64,000 bases of DNA from Parvularcula sp964219355 (GCA_964219355.1 CAXPOZ010000006.1:70707-134706), one strand, 5' to 3'. Counted from the stretch's first letter, positions 1 to 9,458 are shown. Notes: a model not told the origin generated them from the sequence alone. Numbers and translations are program-made.

Positions 1-1668
1 GTCGTTATCGAAACGGACCGGACACTCGTTCATAATCGCACACGTGAGCTTGAGACGATTGCCCTGACCCTGCGACAGGAGAAGAACAACGCGGACGCCG
101 CGAGCCGCGCAAAGTCGGAATTTCTTGCTAATATGAGCCATGAAATCCGTACCCCCCTTAACGGGGTATTGGGTATGGCAGATGTGCTGCGACGTTCCTC
201 CCTTACTCCATCTCAGATCGAGACTTTGGACGTCATCATCTCGTCTGGTAATTCTCTTCTAACCGTCATCAATGACATCCTCGATTTCTCTAAAATCGAA
301 GCCGGCAAAATGCGTATCCAGCAGAATAATCTGGATCTTCAGTCTTGCACGGATGAAGTTGCCGCTATTCTGGCTGCAGAGGTCGACAGGAAGGGTCTTG
401 AACTCATGACCCGTTTCCGTCCTGATACGCCGCGCTGGCTGCTTGGCGATGCGGGCCGCCTGCGTCAGATCATGACCAACCTTCTTGGCAATGCCGTGAA
501 GTTTACGGAGGAAGGTCACATCCTGCTTGATGTGTCCGGAGGTCAGATTGGTGATGAAGCCGACATCTCGATCACTGTCACGGATACTGGATGCGGCATT
601 CCCGACGACAAGCTCGAGACGATCTTCCAGACCTTTGAGCAGGTCGATGGCTCCTCGACGCGGGTTCATCAGGGGACCGGGCTTGGCCTCTCGATCACCC
701 GGCGCATGGTCGAGCTAATGGGGGGCACGATTTCGGTCAGCAGTACACTCGGTGCTGGCTCTTCTTTTACCGTCAGACTGCGGCTCCCGCTGGGTGTTGC
801 TGAAGAGCTCTGCCCGAGCAACATTGACGACGGGCTTGACGGTTACCGTATACTGATTGTCGATGACCAGCCGGTGAACCGTACAATCCTTCAGGAGCAA
901 TTATCCGCATGGGGCTGCGAAGTGATCTCCGCCGCTGGTGCATCTGACGCGATTAGCGCGCTCTCACGAGAATTCGAAGAGGGGCGCAAGGTAGATGCAG
1001 CGATCCTTGACTATCAAATGCCGTATATGGACGGTATGACGCTGGCCAAGGAATTGAAAGCCCAGAAGCAGTATCGGGACATCCCCCTGACACTTCTGAC
1101 GTCCGTCGGCAGTGTCGTTGATGCGCCTGATCTTGATCAGGCAGGTTTTGTCACTCATCTCGTCAAACCGGCCCGCGCCCAATCTCTCTGGCATGCTCTC
1201 GTCAAAGCGCTTGGAAAGGTGCAGCCGGTAACGCAGACTGACAATCCGGATAACCAGCCCGGCTCTGAGGAAATGGACCGCCCGGTCATGCGCGTACTCG
1301 TTGCTGAGGACAATGCGGTCAACAGGATGGTTATCACAGCCATGCTGGAGAATGGCGGCTATGAGATCACTATGACGGAAGGTGGCGAAGAAGCCGTCTC
1401 TGCCTTCTCAGAAATGAAACCGGACATCGTCCTGATGGATGTACAGATGCCCGGCATTGATGGCCTGGAGGCAACAAAGCGTATACGGTCGATTGAAGAG
1501 CAAAACGGCATCGAAGAGCATGTACCGGTGATCGGGATCACGGCGCACACCATGCCCGAAGACCGCCGGCGATGCCTTGACAGCGGGATGGATGATTATC
1601 TTCCCAAACCGATCGTCAGAGACAAGCTTTTGGGTGTCATGGAGCGTTTCCGCAAGCAGTCCGCCTGA
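1..1668 (+). CDS. Hybrid sensor histidine kinase with two receiver domains (5' end missing)
   Basis: The reading frame is open from base 1, so the gene begins outside the window; 555 residues are visible. Residues below are counted from the left edge. A short coiled stretch leads into a HisKA domain with the phospho-accepting His47 in SHEIRTPLN. The HATPase domain follows with an N box (NLLGNAVKFT), G1 box DTGCGIP and G2 box GTGLGLS. A first receiver domain (RILIVDDQPVN) has its phosphorylatable Asp in ILDYQMP near residue 337. A second receiver (VLVAEDNAVN) has it near residue 480 in LMDVQMP, with the conserved Lys in PKPI. No Hpt domain is present, so phosphate probably passes to a separate Hpt protein. 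The sensor part is not visible, so the signal is unknown. The gene converges on modC with only 9 bp between stop codons. Confidence 0.93.
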   Translation, partial: VVIETDRTLVHNRTRELETIALTLRQEKNNADAASRAKSEFLANMSHEIRTPLNGVLGMADVLRRSSLTPSQIETLDVIISSGNSLLTVINDILDFSKIEAGKMRIQQNNLDLQSCTDEVAAILAAEVDRKGLELMTRFRPDTPRWLLGDAGRLRQIMTNLLGNAVKFTEEGHILLDVSGGQIGDEADISITVTDTGCGIPDDKLETIFQTFEQVDGSSTRVHQGTGLGLSITRRMVELMGGTISVSSTLGAGSSFTVRLRLPLGVAEELCPSNIDDGLDGYRILIVDDQPVNRTILQEQLSAWGCEVISAAGASDAISALSREFEEGRKVDAAILDYQMPYMDGMTLAKELKAQKQYRDIPLTLLTSVGSVVDAPDLDQAGFVTHLVKPARAQSLWHALVKALGKVQPVTQTDNPDNQPGSEEMDRPVMRVLVAEDNAVNRMVITAMLENGGYEITMTEGGEEAVSAFSEMKPDIVLMDVQMPGIDGLEATKRIRSIEEQNGIEEHVPVIGITAHTMPEDRRRCLDSGMDDYLPKPIVRDKLLGVMERFRKQSA

Positions 1669-1677
1669 CCGGAAACA

Positions 1678-2769
1678 TCAGACCTCAAGGCTCGCCGTCT
1701 TGACGAGGGCAAAGACCCGCTCACCTGCCGTGAGGGCTAGCTCATCTAACGCTTCACGCGTCACCTGCGCCCGCAGGCATTGGCCATCTATCTCCATTTC
1801 GATCAGTGCAAGCGGCTGATTGTCTTCAACCGTTGCACCTTTGAAAATGGCCGGCAGGATATTCCTGATGCTGATCTGCTCCGGCTTGTGCCGTGAGATC
1901 GCAACATTGCGGGCTTCTATTCTGAGACGAATGTCGGCGCCCGTTGCCATCGCGTTCGCTGTCGGCAGGGAGATGACATCGTCACCAATGGCTATCCGAA
2001 TCAAGTGATAGGCTTCATCATGGCTGGTGACGGTTCCTGTCAGAATAACGCCCGGCTCGATGCCGCCATCTCCCTTCGCAATACCATGCTCATTGAGCAC
2101 CGGCACGGTCGGACCTGACGCCTTCACTCTGCCTACTGACAGAAGAATCGTATTCGCGGCAAGCTGGATCACCTCTCCCACATCATGGCTCACATAAAGC
2201 ACAGGCATGCCGTATCGGCCCGGCAGGTCACCGATCAGCGAGAGAATATCGGCACGCCGCCCGCGATCGAGGGCTGACAGAGGTTCATCGAGCAGGAGCA
2301 GCCGGGGGCGGCTCAGCAAGGTTCTGGCAAGCGCTAGACGCTGGCGCTCTCCGCCAGACAATGAGGTGGGCCGTCTAGGTAACAAGGCGGATAGCTCGAA
2401 TGCGTCGATGATATCAGCCTTGGAGAAAGCCGTTTGTGTGCTGTCGCTCCGCCGATCCGCGTAGAGAAGATTTTTCTCGACTGTTAGATGCGGAAAAAGC
2501 CGGCCATCCTGAAACATATATCCGATGCCACGGCGATGGGCCGGAACGAAAGCACCATTCTCCGTATCACAGAGAATATCCGCGCCAAGCGCGATACGGC
2601 CGCTATCTGCTCGAAGGAACCCGGCGATCAATCGAAGAAGCGTCGTCTTGCCGCTACCGCTCGGCCCGAAAATGGCCGTGATCCCGTCAAGCGGGATGGA
2701 TTGAGCGATACTCAGCTCGAAATCGCCGAAGCCATGCTCGATATCGATCTCCAGATGATCAATGGGCAT
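1678..2769 (-). CDS. modC: Molybdate ABC transporter, ATP-binding protein
   Basis: ATPase subunit that powers molybdate import through ModB. The 363-residue protein has Walker A GPSGSGKT at residues 35-42, the ABC signature LSGGERQRLALAR and Walker B LLLLDEP. The last ~130 residues form the TOBE/MOP-like domain typical of ModC (VTREALDELALTAGERVFALVK). I chose the ATG at 2769 because the protein there starts directly with the ABC fold (MPIDHLEIDI). A longer reading frame exists upstream but runs through the end of modB and adds low-complexity, non-family sequence. The start overlaps the modB stop by 11 bp, which fits translational coupling in a modABC operon. It is close to the usual 350-370 residue length. 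Confidence 0.95.
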   Translation of the reverse strand: MPIDHLEIDIEHGFGDFELSIAQSIPLDGITAIFGPSGSGKTTLLRLIAGFLRADSGRIALGADILCDTENGAFVPAHRRGIGYMFQDGRLFPHLTVEKNLLYADRRSDSTQTAFSKADIIDAFELSALLPRRPTSLSGGERQRLALARTLLSRPRLLLLDEPLSALDRGRRADILSLIGDLPGRYGMPVLYVSHDVGEVIQLAANTILLSVGRVKASGPTVPVLNEHGIAKGDGGIEPGVILTGTVTSHDEAYHLIRIAIGDDVISLPTANAMATGADIRLRIEARNVAISRHKPEQISIRNILPAIFKGATVEDNQPLALIEMEIDGQCLRAQVTREALDELALTAGERVFALVKTASLEV

Positions 2770-3436
2770 GGACGCGATACCGGCGATTGAAGACGTAGAC
2801 GAACAAAAGAACGCAGAAAGAGAAAAGGAGCAGCAGCAGCGACAAGGCGTGCGCTTCATCATAATTAAGCGTCTCGACATGCTCATAAATGGCAATCGAG
2901 AGCACTCTCGTCTCTCCTGGGATATTGCCGCCGACCATGAGGACAACACCGAACTCGCCGAGTGTGTGGGCAAAGCTGAGCACGGCTGCGGTCAGAAATC
3001 CTCGTACGGAAAGAGGCACCGCGACAGAGAAGAAGGCGTCGAAAGGCGAGGCCCGCAGGCTGGCGGCCGCCTCCATCATTTCTCCCGCGACGTTCTCAAA
3101 CGCCGCCTGCAGCGGCTGGACCGTGAAAGGGAGAGAATAAAGAACCGAGGCGATGACAAGCCCCGCGAAAGAAAAGATCAGTGTGTCTCCTGTCAGCGTG
3201 ATCCAGAAACTGCCGATCGGAGATGACGGATTGAACGCCAGTAGGAGATAAAATCCGAGTACGGTTGGCGGCAGGACAAGAGGCAACGCCACCACAGCCT
3301 CGATCGCGGGCTTCAGCCGCGTTCGTGTCCGGGCCAGCCACCAGGCGAGAGGTGTGCCGATCAGGAGGAGCAGAACCGTCGTCACGACTCCGAGCTGGAG
3401 CGTCAACCATAGCGCATCGAGGTCAGGCAGGCTCAT
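2759..3436 (-). CDS. modB: Molybdate ABC transporter, permease
   Basis: Inner-membrane channel subunit of the molybdate importer, 225 residues, which is the normal ModB length. Five to six hydrophobic segments are visible. The EAA-like loop that contacts the ATPase is seen in the stretch around EMMEAAASLRASPFDAFF, and the late segment carries the family-typical AHTLGEFGVVLMVGGNIPG. Its ATG overlaps the modA stop as ATGA, and its own end overlaps modC, so the three genes form one tightly coupled operon on the minus strand. Confidence 0.96.
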   Translation of the reverse strand: MSLPDLDALWLTLQLGVVTTVLLLLIGTPLAWWLARTRTRLKPAIEAVVALPLVLPPTVLGFYLLLAFNPSSPIGSFWITLTGDTLIFSFAGLVIASVLYSLPFTVQPLQAAFENVAGEMMEAAASLRASPFDAFFSVAVPLSVRGFLTAAVLSFAHTLGEFGVVLMVGGNIPGETRVLSIAIYEHVETLNYDEAHALSLLLLLFSFCVLLFVYVFNRRYRVHAH

Positions 3437-4191
3437 TCCGTCTCATACCCATGGCCGCGGATCAGAGCCTTTGCCTTCTCACTTTTCAGGAAGTGGATAA
3501 AGTCCTGCGCGGCAGCATTCTGCTCGCCTCGGCGCAAAAGGACCGCATCCTGCCGTATCGGATTGTAAGATTCTTGCGGCGGGATCCACACGAGCCCAGT
3601 CTGCTCGCGCACTTTCGGATCAAGCTGTGACAGGGCAACGAAGCCGAGTTCTGCATTCCCTGTCCTGATGAAAGCGTATGTCTGACCGATATTCTCCCCA
3701 AGGACGATCCTGTCCTGAAGGGCATCGAAAAGGCCAAGAGTGGTGATAACCTGCCTTGCGGCCTGTCCGTAAGGCGCCAGTTCCGGATTGGCGATCGCAA
3801 GACGCCGGAAGTTCATCTGTGTCAGCCTGTCTGGGCCTGCGGATTTCGCGATAGGATCAAGAAGGACAATCCGCCCGACAGCATAGGTGAACTGGTCTTG
3901 TGCTCGACCCTCTTCGATCAAAAGGCGAGGCCGCTCCTGATCCGCCGAGAGAAAAACATCATAGGGCGCGCCATTGACGATCTGGGCATAGAGTTTGCCG
4001 GTTGAGCCCGCCGACACCAGAAGATCGTGTCCGGATTGTTCCTCGAAGACCAGCTCAAGCTCATCCATGGCCGGCTTGAAATTGGAGGCAACGGCAATCC
4101 GCACGACTTCGGCCTGTGCCGCCGCCAAAAGGCCCACCAGCATCATAGAGATGACAGCCAGGGCGGACATGAGATTCTTGGCGGTAAACAT
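3433..4191 (-). CDS. modA: Molybdate ABC transporter, periplasmic binding protein
   Basis: Periplasmic receptor that binds molybdate (or tungstate) and delivers it to ModBC. The start at 4191 gives a normal signal peptide (MFTAKNLMSA then a hydrophobic core ending AAAQA) followed by the mature start EVVRIAVASNFKPAMDEL. Family motifs are SAGSTGKLYAQI, GAPYDVFLSADQ and the oxyanion-contacting region around GENIGQTYAFIRTGNAELGFV. Alternative in-frame ATGs at 4218 and 4227 would add 9-12 residues before the signal peptide and cannot be excluded. First gene of modABC. No convincing ModE box was found in the 111 bp up to the neighbouring SDR gene, which lies upstream on the same strand. Confidence 0.93.
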   Translation of the reverse strand: MFTAKNLMSALAVISMMLVGLLAAAQAEVVRIAVASNFKPAMDELELVFEEQSGHDLLVSAGSTGKLYAQIVNGAPYDVFLSADQERPRLLIEEGRAQDQFTYAVGRIVLLDPIAKSAGPDRLTQMNFRRLAIANPELAPYGQAARQVITTLGLFDALQDRIVLGENIGQTYAFIRTGNAELGFVALSQLDPKVREQTGLVWIPPQESYNPIRQDAVLLRRGEQNAAAQDFIHFLKSEKAKALIRGHGYETE

Positions 4192-4302
4192 GACGGCTGA
4201 TCCGTATACGGGTTTCATCACCCGCATACAGCCAGCATGGCTTCTTCGGGAGTAGCCGTGATATTGAGATTTTCAGCCTGTCTGGGTCAACCCCGCCCCT
4301 GA

Positions 4303-5217
4303 TCAGGAGCTTTCGAGCGTCAATGATTCGGCCGCTGTGGCGCTTGCCACCTCGCGTTCGGACTGGGCAAAGCCATATGCCGGCACGATTTCACCGCTGC
4401 GGTCCGCAACACTGTCCCATGCCGCAATCAGACGCTCACCTGCCAGCTCATCCGCACCGATGAACTCACCATTCGTCAGCGTAATATTGGCTTTCGCAAA
4501 ATGCCCGGCGCCCGCGCAGAGGATCGCACGTGTCGGCGCGTCTTCGCTGACCAACGCCAGAAGGCCGGGGCTGACCAGTGCGGGATCAAGCTGGCGCAGG
4601 CTGTCTTCGGAAAGTACACCTTCGGTCATTTGGGTTGCGGCGGTCGGTGCGAGCGCGTTGACCCGGATGTCATAACGCTCCCCTTCGATCGCGAGCGTTT
4701 GCATGAGGCCGACCAACGCCATTTTCGCGGCCCCGTAATTTGACTGCCCGAAATTGCCATAGAGGCCCGACGAAGACGTCGTCATGACGATGCGGCCATA
4801 ATTCTGTGCCCGCATGATCGGCCAGACCTTGTGACAACAGATCGCCGCGCCCATCAGGTGAACATCCATCACCAGCCGGAAGTCATCTAGGTCCATCTTG
4901 CCGAAGCTCTTGTCACGGAGAATGCCGGCATTATTGATGAGAATGTCGATCCGGCCCCATTCATCAATGATCCGGGACATCATCGATACGACGTCCGCTT
5001 CATCCGTGACCGAACAGGTGATGGCCATCGCCTCACCGCCCTGCTCCTGAATTTCGTGGACGACATTCACGGCAGCTTCTGCGGAGAGATCATTGACGAC
5101 CACTTTCGCGCCTTTGCCTGCAAGATAAAGTGCGTGGGTCCGGCCAAGGCCGCCGCCCGCCCCGGTGATCAGTGCGACGCGGCCCTCAAGCGACGTTTCA
5201 GATACAGCATTCGTCAT
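4303..5217 (-). CDS. Short-chain dehydrogenase/reductase (SDR)
   Basis: NAD(P)-dependent oxidoreductase of 304 residues. The dinucleotide motif TGAGGGLG is at residues 18-25, NNAG follows near residue 95, and the catalytic Tyr and Lys are in NYGAAK near residues 161-165. The N-terminal part (RTHALYLAGKGAKVVVNDL) resembles the dehydrogenase part of peroxisomal multifunctional enzyme type 2 and FabG-like enzymes, so the substrate is probably a 3-hydroxyacyl-CoA or a hydroxylated ring compound. It has an operator-like palindrome 22 bp upstream (5239-5256) shared with other units of this locus. It lies next to a TetR gene, an acyl-CoA synthetase and esterases, which supports a catabolic role. The exact substrate cannot be read from sequence. 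Confidence 0.88.
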   Translation of the reverse strand: MTNAVSETSLEGRVALITGAGGGLGRTHALYLAGKGAKVVVNDLSAEAAVNVVHEIQEQGGEAMAITCSVTDEADVVSMMSRIIDEWGRIDILINNAGILRDKSFGKMDLDDFRLVMDVHLMGAAICCHKVWPIMRAQNYGRIVMTTSSSGLYGNFGQSNYGAAKMALVGLMQTLAIEGERYDIRVNALAPTAATQMTEGVLSEDSLRQLDPALVSPGLLALVSEDAPTRAILCAGAGHFAKANITLTNGEFIGADELAGERLIAAWDSVADRSGEIVPAYGFAQSEREVASATAAESLTLESS

Positions 5218-5238
5218 GTGTTGCCCTCACATTTACTA

Positions 5239-5256
5239 ACTCACTAGTGAGTGAAT
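5239..5256. promoter_or_regulatory. Operator-like palindrome, site 1 (SDR promoter)
   Basis: ACTCAC-TAGTGA-GTGAAT. The inner 14 bases (5239-5252) form a perfect palindrome, ACTCACTAGTGAGT. Sites with the same half-sites and the same 6-bp spacing lie at 12023-12040 and 15974-15991, and a weaker one at 11827-11844, each in front of a transcription unit of the same catabolic locus. The likely binder is the TetR protein encoded next door (5312-6004); that assignment is inferred. Confidence 0.72.
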
Positions 5257-5311
5257 TACTTATCCATCAAGATTTTGGCTGATTGTCCAGTCACTTGGCG
5301 GGAAATTGATC

Positions 5312-6004
5312 TCACTCGTCTTCGTGCCGCCCCTTGCCGCAGAGCTCACGGAAACCCGCCGCCATGAAGGACGCCATACGGGCCTTCACGGCCGTGAAAT
5401 CATCAGACTTGCAGACACCGCCGGACAGTTTGTCGATACGGCCCGTCCTTGCGAGCGTCAGGAGAAGCGCGCCACTGACGAAGTGATAGCCCCAGAAGAT
5501 GTCCTCTTCCGAACAGTCCGGCAGCGCTTTCTTGAGAAGGTCGATAAGCCTGAGGACGACCGGGTCAAAATGGTCATCCATGAGGTTGGCGCCCCATTCA
5601 GGCGTATTGGCGACGAGAGCGCCCAGCGCGCCATAATTCTTCCAGCTTTCGCCACCCTGGATATAAAGATCGAGGTCGGTATCAAGGAAAGCATGTAGCG
5701 CGCCCTCAACCGTCGGCTTGCCGTTGCACGCCTTCTCATACTCATCGAGCGCCTCGATCCGGCGCGTGCTGGTCACGACCGCGCGGCGGGCGAAGACCTC
5801 ATCGAAGAGCTTTTTCTTATCGTCGAAATAATAGTTCAGGAGCGTGTGGTGAACGCCCACGCGTTTGGCCACGTCTTTCAGTGTAACGCCGTGCAGCCCG
5901 TGTTTCGAGAACAGAAACTCGGCTTCGTCGAGGATCTGCTCCATCGTTTCGGCACGTTGTTCGGCCTTGGTCGTCCGCCGGCGTGTTTTGGTCTGCTTCG
6001 TCAC
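5312..6004 (-). CDS. TetR/AcrR family transcriptional regulator
   Basis: One-component repressor, about 230 residues. The N-terminal helix-turn-helix reads GVTLKDVAKRVGVHHTLLNYYF followed by DDKKKLFDEVF, the classic TetR pattern. The C-terminal ligand domain is not family-specific. There is no ATG ahead of the HTH: candidates are TTG at 6025 and GTG at 6007 or 6004. I chose 6004 because AGAAGAG lies about six bases before it. It follows the acyl-CoA synthetase gene on the same strand (38 bp gap) and precedes the SDR. It is the best candidate for binding the repeated ACTCAC-N6-GTGAAT palindromes of the locus, releasing DNA when bound by a substrate or acyl-CoA intermediate (inference). Confidence 0.88.
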   Translation of the reverse strand: MTKQTKTRRRTTKAEQRAETMEQILDEAEFLFSKHGLHGVTLKDVAKRVGVHHTLLNYYFDDKKKLFDEVFARRAVVTSTRRIEALDEYEKACNGKPTVEGALHAFLDTDLDLYIQGGESWKNYGALGALVANTPEWGANLMDDHFDPVVLRLIDLLKKALPDCSEEDIFWGYHFVSGALLLTLARTGRIDKLSGGVCKSDDFTAVKARMASFMAAGFRELCGKGRHEDE

Positions 6005-6042
6005 CACGTTCTCTTCTAGCCCCAAACAGTGGTGATCAACAA

Positions 6043-7650
6043 TTAGTCACGCCTCGGGTCAAGCTCTCCATATTCGGCACGAAGTCGCATCTTGTCGATC
6101 TTGCCCGTCGGGGCCAGCGGCATGGAGGGCAGCCGCACCACGGCATCGGGGATCCACCATGACGCAAATCGGCTGCGCAGGGGCTCGAGCAGGGCTTCAT
6201 CACTCACATCATCGCTATTGAGGGTCTCAACCAGCAGGATTGGACGCTCGCCCCATTTGGGGTCCGTCCGGCCGATAACAGCGGCAAGGGAGACTTCCGG
6301 CAGGGCGCCGATGACCGCTTCGATCTCTGCGGGGTTGATCCACTCACCGCCCGATTTGATGAGATCCTTTGCCCGCCCCGTAATGGCAAGGCGGCCCTGC
6401 CCATCTATTTTGGCAAGGTCGCCCGTGCGAAACCAGCCATCCTCATCAGTCGCAAGCTCTTCCTGACCGAAATAGCGTTCAAGCACAGCAGCGCCACGAA
6501 CGAAGAGATGTCCCTCTTCGCCTCGCTGATTGGCAAGCGGCTTGCCGCTTTCATCTTTAAGCAGAAGATCCACGCCGATGGCTGGCTTGCCGGCATATTG
6601 AGCCGAGATACTGGCCTCATGTTTAGGCGTGACAGTGCCGGAGGGAGAAAGCTCCGTCATACCCCAACTTGATTGCACACTCGCCCCAAGGCGGCGTTCG
6701 ATCCGCTCGAGCAGAGCAGGCGGCAGCGGTGCCCCGCCCATGATGATGCGCTTGAGAGTGGGCAGCTCGATCCCGGCAGCCTCAACATGTTCCAAGAGAC
6801 CAAGCCAGACGGTTGGCACCCCGACCCCGACCGTGACATTCTCGGTCTCGATGAGGTGCGCCAGGTTCGCACCATTCGTCTGACGGCCCGGCAAGACGAG
6901 TTTTGCGCCAATGGCCGGTGCCGCAAAGGGAATCCCCCACGCATTGGCATGGAACATGGGCACAACCGTCAGGATACTGTCCGTCCCCGAAAAGGCCATG
7001 ACATCCGTCTGTAAGAGGCGGAGCGTATGCATGAAGCTTGAGCGGTGGGTGTAGGTCACCCCCTTCGGCTGGCCTGTCGTCCCGGAGGTGAAGCAGAGCC
7101 CGCAAGGCGCCGTCTCAAGAAAGTCCCCCCAGGGAACATCCTGCGGCTGACCCTCGATGAGCCGCTCGAGCATCTGAACGCCGGGGGCGCCATTCGGACC
7201 TTTGGTCTCTGTTGCCTCACCATCAATCACAAGGATCCGGGCGAGGCCCGGCGCATGCTCTACCATCTGATGAGCTAGCGGGAGGAGGTCCGCACTCACC
7301 ACGAGGATGCGCGCCTCTGACTGACAGACCATGTCGCCGAGCTGTGGAGGGGTCAGGCGGGGATTGAGCGTATGACACACGGCCCCCATCCCCATGATTG
7401 CAAACCAGGCTTCAAGATGCGCTTGGGTATTCCAGGCCAGCGTCGCAACGCGCTCACCCTCTTTGACGTCAAGGCCAGCGAGTACGGACGAAACGGCCTT
7501 GCTCCGCTCCATCAGCCCGGCATAGCCGATACGCGTGCTCTCACCGTCCAGCCCGGCCGTGACGATCTCTGCATCGGGATGCCATTTGGCCGCGTGGGTC
7601 AGAAATTTGTCGAGAGTCAGGACAAAGTCCTGCATGGCGCCGTCAATCAT
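6043..7650 (-). CDS. Acyl-CoA synthetase (AMP-forming)
   Basis: Adenylate-forming ligase that activates a carboxylic acid to its CoA thioester, 535 residues, cytoplasmic. The AMP-binding P-loop is FTSGTTGQPKGVTYTH, followed by the GWFRTGDLAKID motif, the hinge GRAKDLIKSGGEWINPAEIE and the C-terminal catalytic Lys in PTGKIDK. It resembles medium/long-chain fatty acid ligases, but specificity is not certain. The start at 7650 is fixed by an ATGA overlap with the upstream esterase stop; a longer frame from 7740 would lie entirely inside the esterase gene. Role inferred from context: it activates the acid freed by the esterases of this locus for beta-oxidation-like breakdown, in which the SDR could act as a dehydrogenase. 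Confidence 0.93.
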   Translation of the reverse strand: MIDGAMQDFVLTLDKFLTHAAKWHPDAEIVTAGLDGESTRIGYAGLMERSKAVSSVLAGLDVKEGERVATLAWNTQAHLEAWFAIMGMGAVCHTLNPRLTPPQLGDMVCQSEARILVVSADLLPLAHQMVEHAPGLARILVIDGEATETKGPNGAPGVQMLERLIEGQPQDVPWGDFLETAPCGLCFTSGTTGQPKGVTYTHRSSFMHTLRLLQTDVMAFSGTDSILTVVPMFHANAWGIPFAAPAIGAKLVLPGRQTNGANLAHLIETENVTVGVGVPTVWLGLLEHVEAAGIELPTLKRIIMGGAPLPPALLERIERRLGASVQSSWGMTELSPSGTVTPKHEASISAQYAGKPAIGVDLLLKDESGKPLANQRGEEGHLFVRGAAVLERYFGQEELATDEDGWFRTGDLAKIDGQGRLAITGRAKDLIKSGGEWINPAEIEAVIGALPEVSLAAVIGRTDPKWGERPILLVETLNSDDVSDEALLEPLRSRFASWWIPDAVVRLPSMPLAPTGKIDKMRLRAEYGELDPRRD

Positions 7651-9311
7651 GGGCAATCCGCCGTCTCTGACGGAAGGACCGGGGACCAGAGCCCGGTATT
7701 CCAGTTCCATGGCAGCGAGCCGGAAGCGCGGCGGCGGCACACCGTTTCCTCATGCAGCTCATACATGCCCGGCATCAGATGGTGATCAGCACGCGGCTGA
7801 TCCTCAAACGCCATATAGGCCTCATCCTCATTAAAGGACGCCCACTCTGCCGCCCCCGGCGCCGAAGGCGTTCCGGTTTTCGCAAAATTCGCCCAATAGG
7901 ACGTCATGGCTGCGGAGAATTCCTTCTCAGCATCCGTATCCGGAATTTTTGGCCAGTTCATTGGCGTCAAATCGAGCGTCCCGAAAACATAAGGAAGCTC
8001 GGAAGCGTGAAAACCGTGCAGCCCTCTTTCATCTGCTGCCGGATAGCCATGATCGAACATGTAGAGATATGCCGACTGGCCAAGCGCGGTCTGATTTTTC
8101 GCCATGCGCTCGGACGTCCACCCATAGAGGGCATCCCGTGTCGCGGCGACGATACTATCCTCAAGCGTCTCTGACGGATAGAGCCGCAGGAATTCATCCG
8201 CAAGATCGCCGTAACGAGCACGAATGACGTCTTCATAGGCTTCGGCACTGTCAGGCGCTGCAGGCGCGAGCGCCCGCATCGACCTGACTTCACCACTGTT
8301 AAAACCAACGAGGAGCGGCACAGGCGCCTGCTCACCCCGCTCAAAAACGGCCACAGGCTGGTCAGGAATGATCACGCCATCAACGACGCCGAAAGGCGCG
8401 AAGCGGACCTTATTTGCCTGCTCATAAACCTCTTGCGCATCCATTGCGCGCAAATCCGCGATATTTTCAACTCCCATCGCTTTTGCCGTGGCGAGCCCGA
8501 CATCCTCAGCTGACGGAACGCCATGCTTCATCTCAGCGAGAGCCGGTGTCGTGACCATATAGGCGCTCTGGGCAATTGCCCCGTCGAACAGGCCTTCGGC
8601 TTTGGGGGAGGTCATCAGATACATGACGCTCAGCGCGCCCGCAGATTCACCAGCAATAGTGACCTGCTCCGGATCACCACCGAAGGCGCTAATATTGTCC
8701 TTGACCCATTCGAGTGCTGCGATCTGATCAAGCAGGCCGTAATTGCCCGAGCTTCCGTCAGGTGATTCTGCGCTTAATTCCGGATGCGAATAAAATCCCA
8801 GAACGCCGAGACGGTAGTTGACCGACACAACAATAACGCCCTGCTCGGCGAATTTCGTGCCCTCATAGAGCGGCTCTTTGCCAGAACCGGCGCGCAGCGC
8901 GCCGCCGTGAATCCAGAAAAAGACAGGCGCGTCCTTTGCGTCCTCCGGTGCCCAGATATTCAGGGTCAGACAGTCTTCGCTGATCTCTCCGATGTCATAG
9001 GCGTAGACGCTCTCGGAGGATGCGTTCTTCAGTTGGGGCTGGATGCAGGCAGGCCCGAATTCCTGAGCGTCCCTTACCCCATCCCATGCCGCGAGCCGGA
9101 CAGTCGGTTTCCAGCGCAGCTCTCCGACTGGCGCCTCCGCATAAGGAATACCTTTGAAAATGTTAATCCCGTCCTGGGCGACGCCTTTGACCTTGCCCGC
9201 GGGGGCCGAAACGACAGGGTTGTCATCAGCGACATGGTCATCACCTGCATCGGCGCACCCCGACAGCAAAACCGCACACAAACAAATAAGAGACTGAAAT
9301 GACTTGTGCAT
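7647..9311 (-). CDS. Type B carboxylesterase, predicted lipoprotein
   Basis: Serine hydrolase of the carboxylesterase/cholinesterase family, 554 residues. The N-terminus is a lipoprotein signal (MHKSFQSLICLCAVLLSGCAD, lipobox LSGC), so the enzyme is probably anchored in the outer or periplasmic membrane face. The nucleophile is Ser223 in GESAGALS, the oxyanion loop is WIHGGALRAGSG, the acidic residue probably lies in FNSGEVRS, and the catalytic His is in the HGFHASELPYVFG region. EDCLTLNIWAPE is the second family signature. A good ribosome site (GGGAGAAG) precedes the ATG. It is co-oriented with the TonB receptor upstream and translationally coupled to the acyl-CoA synthetase downstream. A clear paralogue without signal peptide is encoded at 17533-19107. 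Confidence 0.94.
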   Translation of the reverse strand: MHKSFQSLICLCAVLLSGCADAGDDHVADDNPVVSAPAGKVKGVAQDGINIFKGIPYAEAPVGELRWKPTVRLAAWDGVRDAQEFGPACIQPQLKNASSESVYAYDIGEISEDCLTLNIWAPEDAKDAPVFFWIHGGALRAGSGKEPLYEGTKFAEQGVIVVSVNYRLGVLGFYSHPELSAESPDGSSGNYGLLDQIAALEWVKDNISAFGGDPEQVTIAGESAGALSVMYLMTSPKAEGLFDGAIAQSAYMVTTPALAEMKHGVPSAEDVGLATAKAMGVENIADLRAMDAQEVYEQANKVRFAPFGVVDGVIIPDQPVAVFERGEQAPVPLLVGFNSGEVRSMRALAPAAPDSAEAYEDVIRARYGDLADEFLRLYPSETLEDSIVAATRDALYGWTSERMAKNQTALGQSAYLYMFDHGYPAADERGLHGFHASELPYVFGTLDLTPMNWPKIPDTDAEKEFSAAMTSYWANFAKTGTPSAPGAAEWASFNEDEAYMAFEDQPRADHHLMPGMYELHEETVCRRRASGSLPWNWNTGLWSPVLPSETADCP

Positions 9312-9413
9312 TATGCTTCTCCCATGATCAAGCCGCTCTCGTGCGAGCCTTCAGGATCATGACGATACTCTCGAAAACTCACCGAGGGACCAGCAACTTT
9401 CCGAGCTGAAAAT

Positions 9414-9442
9414 CCCCGGCTGCTCAGGAAGCGCAGCCGGGG
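9414..9442 (-). terminator. Strong GC-rich hairpin between TonB receptor and esterase
   Basis: Perfect 10-bp stem CCCCGGCTGC / GCAGCCGGGG with a 9-base loop. On the minus strand it is followed by ATTTTC, a weak U tract. It sits in the 187-bp gap after the receptor stop and before the esterase start, so it probably lowers read-through rather than ending all transcription. Confidence 0.65.
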
Positions 9443-9458
9443 AGTTGGTTGCAAAGCC

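Noticed and set aside
2770..2973. N-terminal extension of ModC
   Set aside because: It lies wholly within modB, has no ABC homology and lacks a ribosome site; the internal ATG at 2769 matches the family start.
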